Assembly: GCA_027625915.1 (NCBI GenBank)
Contig: JANTQA010000026.1
Location: 2,852,001 to 2,916,000, forward strand
DNA from: Anaeramoeba flamelloides
Lineage: Eukaryota > Metamonada > Anaeramoebidae
Length of the DNA: 64,000 nt
Direction of reading: 5' to 3'
Shown here: piece after piece, positions 9,457 to 20,164 of the stretch
How positions within the stretch are numbered: the stretch's first letter is position 1
Layout: every line of letters starts with the position of its first letter
Made by a program: the position numbers and the translations under genes
The notes under the pieces: generated by a model
What the model was told of the DNA's origin: nothing
The model's input: only the letters and a program-made list of their open reading frames with translations
The model's database searches: none

Positions 9457-12400
9457 CTTTTTTTTTTTTTTTTTTTTTTTGTTGTAAGTTATTTAAAGTG
9501 AAGAGCAATTTAGTTTTAGGTTTTGAAAATGAAGACTAATGATTTTTTGGGGTGTTTGTTTCATCACCAAACAAGTTTTTGTTTTTGTGAGAGAATTGAT
9601 CCAGATTTTAAGCAAAACAAAAATTCGGAAAAAAAAAAAGAACTTTTCAGAATTTAAAGAACAAAAAGAGAAACAAACCTTGTGTAAAGTTCGAATTTGT
9701 TTGGGAAAAGGAACGAAATAAAAAAAAAAAAAATGATTGTAAAAATGGAAAAATATTTCCTTCTGTATTTACAAAATACTGTGGTTTGAAACAAAGTTTG
9801 TATTGAGTTGCCAGGTGGTCGCCATTGAAGACTTCTAAGGTTTATGATTTTGGTTGTTTAATCCTTAAAAGATGGAAAAACATATTGTCTTTTCTGATAA
9901 TTATTTTTTTTGCTCTTCTCTTTTTTCTTATTTTGGAAAAATAACATAAATTCTACTTAAGGGTATTACCATTCAAGTAAATATAGAGTTGGCTTTCTGG
10001 AAAAGAATTCTCAAATAGTTTTTAATTGGAAATGGTTTGAAAAGGTAAATTTTCCAATTATTTTTTTATTTATTTTTTATTGATCAATTAAGGTGAACAA
10101 TCCCTAGTAATCTGAAAAAAGATTATCTTGTGTAGGGTGCAGTGACTTGTTAATTTGATTCTTAGCTGATCGATCTTGAGCTTGGTATGGGTTTTAATAG
10201 TGGCTCAAAATGGCAATTTTTGACAATTTATTTTTTTTTTTTCCGAAATCTGAATTGAAAAGTGGAAGACTAATCTATCAAGAGTTTAGTATTAAAAAAA
10301 ATGTGACTTGTGTGTTTTTTATTTAAATTTTTAATTAATTTTGGTTTTATTTGGTGCTTTTAAAAAATAAAAATTTTTATCTTCAAGTTAATTGACAAAA
10401 AAGTATTTAAAAATTTTTTTCTACAACCCAAAAAGTCTAAATTTATTCTTAAACACCTACCAATTTATTAATCTTACAGTATTCAGTTTGGATTTCAGAA
10501 ACAAAAAATAAATTGTCAAAAATTACCATTTTAAACCACCATTAAAACCCATACCAAACACAAGATCGATCAGCTAAGAATCTAATAACAAGTCACTACA
10601 CCCTACACAAGATAATCTTTTTTCAGATTTCAGGGGTTGTAAACCTTAGATATATATCAAATTAAAAATTCGAAAACTTGATTAGTACCTATTTTTGAAA
10701 TCTTTAGGTCAATTTGACATCAACAGAAAAAGATAATAATCATAAAAATCCAAAAAAAATTACTTTTATGATTTTTACCATTAAAAATTTAAATTTGGGT
10801 CAATTGAATAAGTTTAAATATTTGTTTTGTGTGAAGTTTTCAATAATATTGCGATTCTAAAAAAACCAGTCTTATTTTTTAACTTGTTGTTTGTTTTAAA
10901 ATGAGCAAAAAAGACATTAAAAAATAATATTTGTACATTTACTCCTGTTATACAATTAGAACCTGATTTGATAATTTTTTTCCAGAATGGTTAATGGTTA
11001 GATCAAGAAAGTTATTTTACGAAATGTTTGTTGGTGATAATACAAAGGGGCTATTTGTTGTATAATAAAGTTATCAAATTTATATTTATCTTTTAGTAAA
11101 TTGTTTTCAAAAATCAGACGAAAAATGTAAATTTTTTAATTCAAAAAATCAGCTTAAATTATTATTTCCCTTTTAGAATTGTAGACTTATTGTTTTATTT
11201 TAATGTTTGGAATACGATTTTTTGAGAAAGTTAATAACAATTCTTTTTCATCAATTATTTATCAATTAATAATATTACAAAAATTAGGATTTTAAGAGAA
11301 TTATAAAAAACATAGTAATAATCATAATCTTTTTGATATTTATATAATAAAACACATAACAATCTAAAATTGGTTGTTAACACCTTAAATATCTCTTCCT
11401 AGACTAATTTTATTCAAATCTGTTGATATATTTCCACTAAACTTGAGAATATTCAAAAATAAAGTGAAATGTCTATGTTCTTAAGATAAATTTATTTTAC
11501 AACCTTTTCAAATTAAATTACAAATTTGATTTGTCAAAATGTTTTTGTTTAAATAACAAAATATTAATTCTCAAACTTATTTTTTTAAAATAAGATCTCT
11601 AAGGGACTAGTCTCTAAATTTTTTTTTTTTGATCAATTTCATAAGAAGGTTTCCTCATCTAGAAATATGTTTAATATTGAAAATAAACAGTTTTTTTCAA
11701 ATCTTAGTAATTGGCAAAAAATTTTCTCATTCTTTATTAAATTGAGATAAACAATTCAAAAGCAAAAAGTCCCTTAACTCGAACAACATTCTTTTTGCCA
11801 ACAATTATTTTGTTAGTGTTTAAAGTAATCTTCAAATGGAACAGTCAATACAGACATTGCCTCATTTCATTTATTTTTTTAGCACAAGTTGAAAAAATAA
11901 CCACTTTGAGATTTATTAATGTTATGAGTTCAAATACAGTTCTATTCGAAACAAAGTAAAGAAAAAATGGGCTCTGTAAGAGTTTTTCACAAACAGTTTT
12001 TCTATTCCATCCTTTTTATTTAAATTTTCGAAATTCTCAATTTCTGACTAAATGTTGGATCATACTCAAGATTGATCATTCTTCTTTAATAAAAAGTTTG
12101 AGTTTTGTCATTTGATTTATTATTACAAAATATTTTTTCACAGGTTTCTTGAATGCACAAACAAACCCCCAAAGAACAACTTTTTACAAACAAATAACGA
12201 CTTTTTTCAAAATTACAGATAACAAAACTCATATTTCCTGTGATTATTATTTCTCAAAAGTATCCGTAATTCCACAATAATTAACTCCTTTTATTGTAAA
12301 TAATTTTAGTTTGGAATTTTCTACTATTACATGAGTACAGCCAAAGTAAATAACTCAGTAGAGAAAAATTGATAACGAATTAATTTCGAAAAATTGAAAC

Positions 12401-12545
12401 TAATTTTGTATCTGTAATAAACCATGAAAGAGCTTTGTATTTCCATTCTCTAAAAAACTAACCCAGCTTAGGATCTGAGAAGTGATCTAAAAAAAAATAT
12501 AGGTGTAAAACTGACTCGATACCAAAATCATTATTTTTTTCCCAA
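9457..12545. other. Intergenic region with poly(A) leader tract, large inverted-repeat element and dispersed repeat
   Basis: No gene is supported. A 23-T run at 9458-9480 is a poly(A) tract immediately before the start of the minus-strand gene. The 10100-10640 inverted-repeat element is listed separately. About 11440-11900 shares blocks with about 14000-14330 on the other side of the TMEM86-like gene. An open frame at 9539-9721 is low-complexity Lys-rich sequence and is not accepted. Confidence 0.6.
10100..10640. repeat. Non-autonomous DNA-transposon-like element with ~140-bp terminal inverted repeats
   Basis: The left arm runs from about 10101 (AATCTGAAAAAAGATTATCT, GTGTAGGGTG, AGTGACTTGTTA, TTAGCTGATCGATCTTG, TGGTATGGGTTTTAAT) to about 10245. 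The same order appears inverted from about 10640 back to about 10490, with only occasional mismatches. The internal ~240 bases are A/T-rich and non-coding. The very good arm match suggests a fairly recent insertion or ongoing arm homogenisation. No second copy was seen, and the target duplication is unclear. Confidence 0.75.
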
Positions 12546-13485
12546 ATGGTCCAAGCAAGCTCTCGAAAATTCCAATATATTTTGCTTTTGTTAATTTGTG
12601 TCTGTTCTCTCATTTATGGTTTCAGCCCGTGGGTAAAAGACCACAAAAGACTTTTGCTTGAAATCTTCAAACCACTCACAATGTGCTTGGTAATTATTTA
12701 TGCCTTCTCGTTGCGTTTATATTGCGAATCGAAATCGTATTTCATAATCATTGTGGTTGGGCTCCTATTCTCGATCACTGGCGACGAATTACTGTTATAC
12801 CACCATTTTGTTCCTGGTTTGGCTTCCTTTCTCTTGGCACATGTTTGTTATTGTATAGCATTTTTCCCAAAGAAAAGGCCTTTTAACTTCAAGTTTTATC
12901 CTTTATTGTTCTGGATCGCTTTTTTTGTTTTGTTCTTTGTTTTCATTCTGCCCCATGTTGATAAAAAACTGAAAGCTCCAGTGATATGCTATGCGTCTGT
13001 TTTGTCTTTAATGTGCAACTTCTCGACTGAACAGTTCCTGAAATATCGAAACAAGTCAACACTCATCGCAGTAATTGGTGCAATCCTTTTTGCAACCTCA
13101 GATGTGATCTTGTCGGTGAATATGTTTATAACTTCTTTTAAAGGTTATCTTTTGGTGAACGAAATTACCTATATTGGTGGGCAACTTGGGATTGTAACAT
13201 CCCTCAATTTCGCATTAAATGTAAGATCTCTTATTTTTCTGAATTTTTCTTCCTTTCTTCATTTATTTTTGTTTGATTTTGAGTTTGGGTGTTTAAGAAA
13301 ATTTTTGATCACCACAATCTTTTCTGTTTGTTTTCAAAAAAACAAATATGCTTACCAATCAAAATTTAATTTTTTTTTTTTTTTTTTCTTTCATTTCAAC
13401 TCTCTCTTTTTTTCTTACCGAATATTATGATTTATAGAACAAAGTGTATGGAAAGAACAGCGAGATGTATTTGGAACTTGTTTAA
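12546..13485 (+). CDS. TMEM86/YhhN family membrane protein (lysoplasmalogenase-like), two exons, 240 aa
   Basis: Exon 1 is 12546-13220 and exon 2 is 13438-13485. The 217-base intron starts GTAAGA and ends TTTATAG at phase 0; without splicing the frame runs into low-complexity Phe/Ser sequence, while the spliced end (NNKVYGKNSEMYLELV) closes just after the last membrane segment. The product has about eight hydrophobic segments. YhhN landmarks are FKPLTM near 41, SITGDELLL with GD at 79-80, FLLAHVCYCIAF with H99, ATSDVILSVNMF with SD at 185-186, and EITYIGGQLGI at the end. In animals TMEM86A/B hydrolyse the vinyl-ether bond of lysoplasmalogen in internal membranes; bacterial YhhN is related. 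An anaerobe-type plasmalogen link is conceivable but unproven. It is flanked on both sides by diverged copies of a repeat. GAATAAA lies about 45 bases past the stop. Confidence 0.82.
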
Positions 13486-16439
13486 GTGCAGCAAAATTAC
13501 AATTTCTTTTCTCTCAATTTTGTTTCGAGGAATAAAAAAACTTTATGAGATTTTTGTTTTTTTTCACAATTAATTTTTTTTTTTTATTTTTATTCCTTTG
13601 AAAATCTCAACACAATCTTAAAAACTTAAAATTCAAATTAGTAATAGCAACTGTAATGTTCAAAAGAGCCTCAAATTCGAAAAACATTGATTTGGTGTTC
13701 AGGATTTAGTGTTAAAAAACACTTTATTTGTCAAGGATTATCCAATTTTTCTGTTCCTATAAGGACTAAAATCCAAGAATGTAAAAACAAAAAATGGTTT
13801 AAAAGAATGTCTGTAACAGGAAATTCAATCCAAAATATTTCAAATTTTAGGTTTTTTAGAGGATTGTGAGAATTAAAAAAACCATTAATTGATCCCAAAA
13901 ACTTTTCTAAATGTCTCAAACAAAGCAAGTTAAATTTAAAAAGTTATTTTTTTGCCTCTTATTTCTTTTACTTTCGATTTGATCTTCAAGTTTATTTATA
14001 CCATTGCTGTCAACTCTAGAATATTTGAATATGTAAGTGAAAAGCACCAGACATAAGTTAATTTTGATTTTCGAACCTTTTCAAGGTAAATTTCGAGTTT
14101 GATTTGTGAAAATGGTTTTACCCAAAATTACAAAATTTCTAAAAAAAAATTATATTTCAAATCAAAAAAGATCCCTGAACTATATCAACATTCTTTGAGG
14201 TCAATAAATGATTTTTAGTCATAAAAGTAATATTCACAGAACAAAAAATTCAGATAGCCTTTAAAGAGAGAATTTTAATGTGACTAAATCCAAAACTTCT
14301 AACCAAATAGTGAACAAACGTAACCATTATTAGAATTTTAATATTTATTGAGTTTTCTAAATAAAGGCTGAAATACGGAGTACAAATAAAAAAAATGATA
14401 AATAAAAAATGGTGAATAGAGAAAAAATAAAGAATAATGAAGATAAAATTAGATACAGTTATTCCAACCCTATTGTGAAATTTTATGAGTCATAGAAATT
14501 AGTTTTCTATGATAAAAATCTTTCTCTAGTTATACAAACCTTAAAATATTTACAAGTTTATGGTAAATCTAAAGTTTAGTAATAGCGGTATAATAATGTT
14601 ACTTATCATTCTTTTTTTTTTTTTAGTTTTTAACAAAGACATCTAAATTCATAAAAAAAAAAGATTAGTGGATCTTCAATTTCCATAAATTGTCAAAAAA
14701 AAATGGGTTTATTTGAGTAATATTTCTTAAAAAATAAAACGAAATCCCGTTATAGTTATTTTAAAAAGTGAAAAAAAAATTTTTATGATTTTTACCAGAA
14801 TTAAATCTTTTAAAAATTTTTGTGTTTTAATTCTGTGAAAACTTTTTCTAAAAAAAGTTACTTTGCTTGACACCCCCAATCTTTAAACAACATTTAAAAT
14901 ACATTTTTCATTTTATTAAAACTGAAAACTTGAAAAAAGTTATAATTATGAAAATTTTTTTACTTTTTATAATTAGAAAAATCCATAAAAGTTTTCAAAA
15001 AGTCAGAACTTTTTTTAAAATAACTCAACTTTCTTTAAAAAAATTATTTTTCTCGTAATATGTGTTTTGGGGTTGGAAATGAATTGGGTTAACCCGGTCC
15101 AAAAATTTCATTAGGTTGAGTAATTTTTTTGAAATCCAAAATCCTCTTTTTTCAAATTTAAAATGAAAAAAACTAACCTATTTTTTTTATTAGTAATTAA
15201 ATCAATTCTTGAAATTGAGAAAATATATTTTAAATTTTATGTTGGACATTCTTGATTCGAAATTTTTATTTTGAAAAAACAATTATTTATCATTATTAAC
15301 CCCCCAATTTAAATCCAACATGATAATATTAGGAGGGATAAAAGGTGATTAAATAAATGAAACTTTAATAAAAGTTTAATTAAAGTTGATCAATAATATT
15401 CAGATGTATTAATCAAATTTTTTTTATATATTTAAAGTTTGAAAAAAATTAATTTCTCATTTTGTATTTAAAAAAAAAATCGAATAGTTTTTCAATTTTA
15501 AAAATTTTTTGAAAGGAATAACTTGGTCTATTCACAAGAATCTTTGTAACAATTTAAATAATTTTTGGGATCTAAAATTGGTTTTGAATTTTCAGGATAA
15601 AAATTGTCTAATTCCCAAATATCTTTCAAAAAAAAAGTATTTTTATAAAAACAAATTTCAACTTAATAATAAGACAAGTTCTTTGTGTTTTTTTTATGGA
15701 TTTTGATAATTTTAAAGATTTATAGCCATCATTATCAAAATTATTTTAATTCTTTTTTAATATGTTAAATAAAACAAATTTTAGCCAATAAAAATAATTA
15801 TCTCAAAAAAGTAGAAAAAAATTCACATTAATATATATTCCTGGCAAAAAAGACTTGATGTTGCTTAATAATGATCAAAAATGGAAATAAATAAGGTAAA
15901 AAATTTTAATAATGTAAGAAATTAAAAGAATTAAATGTTTTCTTTTTTGTTAAAAATGAAAAAAAGCAATCTCACTCAAAATTTTTTCTTTTTGGGATTT
16001 CTAAGTTGATTAGAATTTTTTTTTACATTAGGAATATACAAAATTTTGAGGTGAAGAATATCGTCAATAAAATATTTTGAAACTTTATACTGTTTTTGTA
16101 GGTTATTCACCCATTAAGAGTGTTTAGGATCAATTATAAAAATCTTTGGAATGTAAAATAAAATTTCTAGAAGGTTAAATCATTTTTGAGGCGGGGGCAT
16201 TTAAAGTTAAGTTCCAGAAACAATTGGAATTTAAATATATTATACAATAATAATCATGATAATGATATGTATTTGAAGCAAATTTAAGAAAACTATAAAC
16301 ATCTTGAAATATAAAAATTAAGATACAATCTGATTACTACTAGAATTAATGCCTAATTTTTAAAGTTAATTTTACAAATAATTTTTTTTTAATCAATTTT
16401 TGAAAAGTTCGTTATCCAAAATATTTCAAAATTATTTCA

Positions 16440-17300
16440 AAAAAAATCACTTTTTTTGAAGAAGAGAAAGAAAACATATTCTTTATCAAGAAAGTTTACA
16501 AAAATACACTTAAAAAAACAAGTTAGTAAATTGTTTAATAATGGAATATAAAAAAATAATCTTTTTTACAAAAAAAAATTACAATGTGGTTTTGAGCTTT
16601 TGAAAAATATAATTTATTTCTTCAGTCTAGATACTGCTATAATTGTTTTTTTATTTAACAAAAAATTGAGAAAAACAATCAAAATATAAAATTTGAAATA
16701 AGAACATAATACTTTTTATAAAACCTTTAGAATACAACAAAAAATTCAAAATATACATTTTAACTTGATTATTTCAATTTAATAATGCATAAAACAAACT
16801 AAACATTTCATCTGGATTTGATAAAATAATTCAAAAATTAATAATATCAATATTTTTTACAATTCTTTCAATTTTTTCTAATATTTTCAAACAATATAAA
16901 TCATTTAAACTAATAATTAACCGAAAAAAAATATAAAGAAATATTATCAAAGATTTATTTCAATAATAACCCTCACTTATTTATAGGTCGAACAATTGAA
17001 TATTTATTATGATTTTTTTCAGAAAAAAATTGTTTTTTTCCTCCAAATTATCATTTTTTTGGGATTAATATTTTTTAAAAAATTGTTTTCTGAACATATG
17101 TTTAAAAAAAGTCTCTTAGATATATTTTCAAAACATGTTATATTTATACATAAATCACGATAATCACTAAAAAAAATTTCAAAAATAAGAAATAATTGAA
17201 AAAAAAAATTATTCTCAAATAGTTAATAAAACTTTTATTGTAAATTTATTTGTCTATAATTCTTCTTGATTTTTTTTTTGTAATCTAAATCGGCCCCTTA
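16440..17300. repeat. Dispersed ~0.8-kb repeat, copy A (copy B about 23080-23900)
   Basis: Blocks shared in order with 23080-23900 include GAAGAAAGAAA-type purines followed by ACAAAAATACACTT, ATACATTTTAA(C/T)TTGATTA, a CAATT(C/A)TTTC...AATATTTTCA block, and a later ATTTGTC(T/C)ATAA. Spacing is similar in both. Parts also recur near 28480-28560 (AAAGTGTACATTTTAGAAAT) and 62640-62680 (ACAAATACACTTAAAAA). Both copies are riddled with changes and no coding frame is visible. The element class is unknown. Confidence 0.4.
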
Positions 17301-18251
17301 TCGATTCTCATTTGTGAATAATTAATAAACACCTTTCCAAAAAATAAAAATATTCAAAAAAAATCATTTTTTTGTATTTTTTCAAACATAATATTAAACC
17401 ATTTTAAGTGAACAAACATGTAATATTGTTATATGCAATATTTTTTATCCAAATAAAAGTAAAAAATATAAAAAGAAAAAAATTAAAACCTAATTTGTCC
17501 AAAATAATGAAAGATGAATTAAAAATAACCGTATTGGCAGATTTCTTGAAATTTCACCAACAATTGTTGATCGATCAAATGATTAGATAATATCAAGAAT
17601 TTTATGATATTTTTATATTTAACAAGCTCAACTTTAACCTTCGATCAACCATGGGAAAAAATTTTTCCTGATCTAAGGAAAACAAATTACGTAACTGGAA
17701 AAAAGTCAATGAAAACAAAACAGAAAAGAGAAAAAATAAAATAGTTTGTAAAATTAAAATTATTTCCCAAATGTATATAAAGTGTTTTATTGTTATTCTT
17801 TAAACTGTTTTAGTCATGTACATTTTTTTTTTTTTTTGGAATTTAGTTTAGATTCATTTGAAATGATATTTCATTAAACTAAATAAAATTGATTGTTGAA
17901 TTGATTCCATGTGAAAGAAATTATTCATAAATTCATTGATTCATAATCGTCAAAAAAGATTTTTGGAAGAATATAACTTAGTACTTCGATTCTTTTTGGT
18001 AGAAATCTTATATTTATTGAAAAATGGGATTTGATGATGTCATTCTCAATCCATGATAAATTTTCAAAATGTATTATTATTTGTTTGATCATAAAAGTTA
18101 ATAGAATTTTAATTTTTTTGTTGAATTAATAAAAAAAATTTTTATTTTTTTGTAATAAAGTATTTTCTTCTGAGAGGATTTATGTCTTTCAAACCTTTCA
18201 AACACTTGAAGACAATTTAATTCCATTAAAAAGACCTTTTAACATTTTAAC

Positions 18252-18252
<1 letters not shown>

Positions 18253-18340
<88 letters not shown>
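18253..18340. repeat. (GT)44 microsatellite
   Basis: An uninterrupted run of 44 GT units, the longest dinucleotide repeat in the window, followed by TTGTG. It is followed by about 500 bases of sequence that is visibly less A/T-rich than its surroundings. Long GT tracts can adopt Z-form DNA and are unstable in length; no function can be assigned. Confidence 0.97.
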
Positions 18341-18343
<3 letters not shown>

Positions 18344-19769
18344 TGCCATAGTCTGAAAGGATTGTAAAATTCCAGATAAATGTTGTCAGGTTATTTCAAA
18401 AAAATAATTCTTTTTTTTGCAATTTTGTATTTTATCGCGAGAATGCGGATTATCACTCTTTTATGTTTTTTTTCGTGATAAAGTAGAATTAATCGCGATT
18501 TTTTAACATTTTTGCTTATTTATTACATACACCCTAATAATACATGATATCACCAAACCTTCTTTTTTGTCAAAAGTTGTAAAATTTCTATTTTTCAAAA
18601 ATGTCTATACTATTAAACGCTATTGGACATTGGTGTTTGAACCTCCATTTTTCAGGGTAGGTTAGATTCTGTTAGAATATGGAAGAGTAGATTTGGGTGG
18701 CTTGCATGGCGTGTGAGAAAAAAATTTCTTGCAAGCTATAAATAATAATTAATGTAGGAATCAAATCAGATCACATATGCAAAGGAGGTAAATTTTGTTC
18801 ACAAAACGGTGTGGATTAAAAAATGGATTTGGACAATTTTTAAAAGGCTTAGTATTGATGGTTTTAGCAATTTTGATTTTTAGGCAGTTAAATACTAACT
18901 ATTAATCAAAATTTTCTTTTTACTTTTAAAATCATTAAAAGCTCTGAAAAACATTAATATCATTGAAATTAATCAAGATACTTTTCAAAAATACCAAAAA
19001 AAAATTCAATTTGACCAATTTAGTCAATTAATGAAATATCCAAAATTCATATATCCATCATTCTAACCATACACTTTTTTTACTTTTCTACTCTCTTGAT
19101 TTAACTAAGGGAAAATTTTGAATGAATTTGATAATAATTCATTTGGCAAAAGATGCTTTTTAATAGAAGGATACATGTACCCCCCTTTATACTGTTACTA
19201 CTGCTTTAATTGGAAAGAAAATATCAAATACTCGTAAATAAAGAATTATTTGAAATAATATCACTTAAAATATAAAACGAAAAAATAAAAAGAAAAAAAT
19301 AATCAATTTATTTCTACCAAATAATTCAATTTGATTTTTAGTTTTTTAGTGTATTTATCTAGAATGTTTTGTTTATTTTTATTTCATTTTATTATCGTTA
19401 AATTGAATCTAAAGCGTAAATTGTTTGGAGTGGAATCATATAGTTAAAGTCATTTAATGGAACTATTTTTAATTAAAAAGAAGAAATTTAAAAAGAAGAA
19501 ATTTAAAAAGAAAAAAGAAAAAAGTGAGTTAAATAAATTTAAATGCTGAAATAAATATTTTTGATTTAGAATTGAAAAGGGATTTAATTTTTGATTTGAT
19601 TTGTAAATCGTTTAATAATTTTCTCAATTTTAAGAATATTTAATTTATATTTTTCTTTTAATAATTGTTTTTTTCTGTTTTTATACGTCCCGATTAATTA
19701 AAACACTTAAAAGGTGTACTTAAATATAGTTGATTAAATATTGAAAAAATGCATCATTCTTTATCTTTT

Positions 19770-20164
19770 TCAAATTTCTCTATAGAAAGAATATGAATTA
19801 TATATAAGGTATTACCAAAAAAGTGTGGCATTTTTTTTTATACATTTCATAAAAAATCATCGTTGTTAGTGAAGGTATTTGTTAATTGACATTATCAAAT
19901 TAAGTTTAATATTAATACCGATTGAATCATTGACTAAGGTATTTATTTCAAAATATGTTCGATGAAATATTTCCAAAAAATTGAAAAAAAAAAAAAAATA
20001 GCACTTTTTTTGAAGAAAACAAGGTAAGACCAATTTCAATAAAAAAAACTGGAAATATGGAAAGGGTACAAATGATTTTTTATGAAATGTATAAAAAAAA
20101 AATGCCACACTTTTTTGGTAATACCTTATATATAATTCATATTCTATCTATAGAGAAATTTGAA
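19770..20164. repeat. Foldback element with ~95-bp near-identical inverted repeats
   Basis: The left arm (about 19770-19862) contains CAAATTTCTCTATAGA, GAATATGAATTATATATAAG, GTATTACCAAAAAAGTGTGG and TACATTTCATAAAAAATCAT. The right arm (about 20072-20164) is its reverse complement with perhaps two or three differences. The ~210-base centre is A/T-rich; the minus-strand open frame 19866-20108 simply spans it. The high arm identity suggests a recent element or arm conversion. A related end (TTTTTTGGAAATAGCTTATATA) lies near 20410. Confidence 0.75.
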
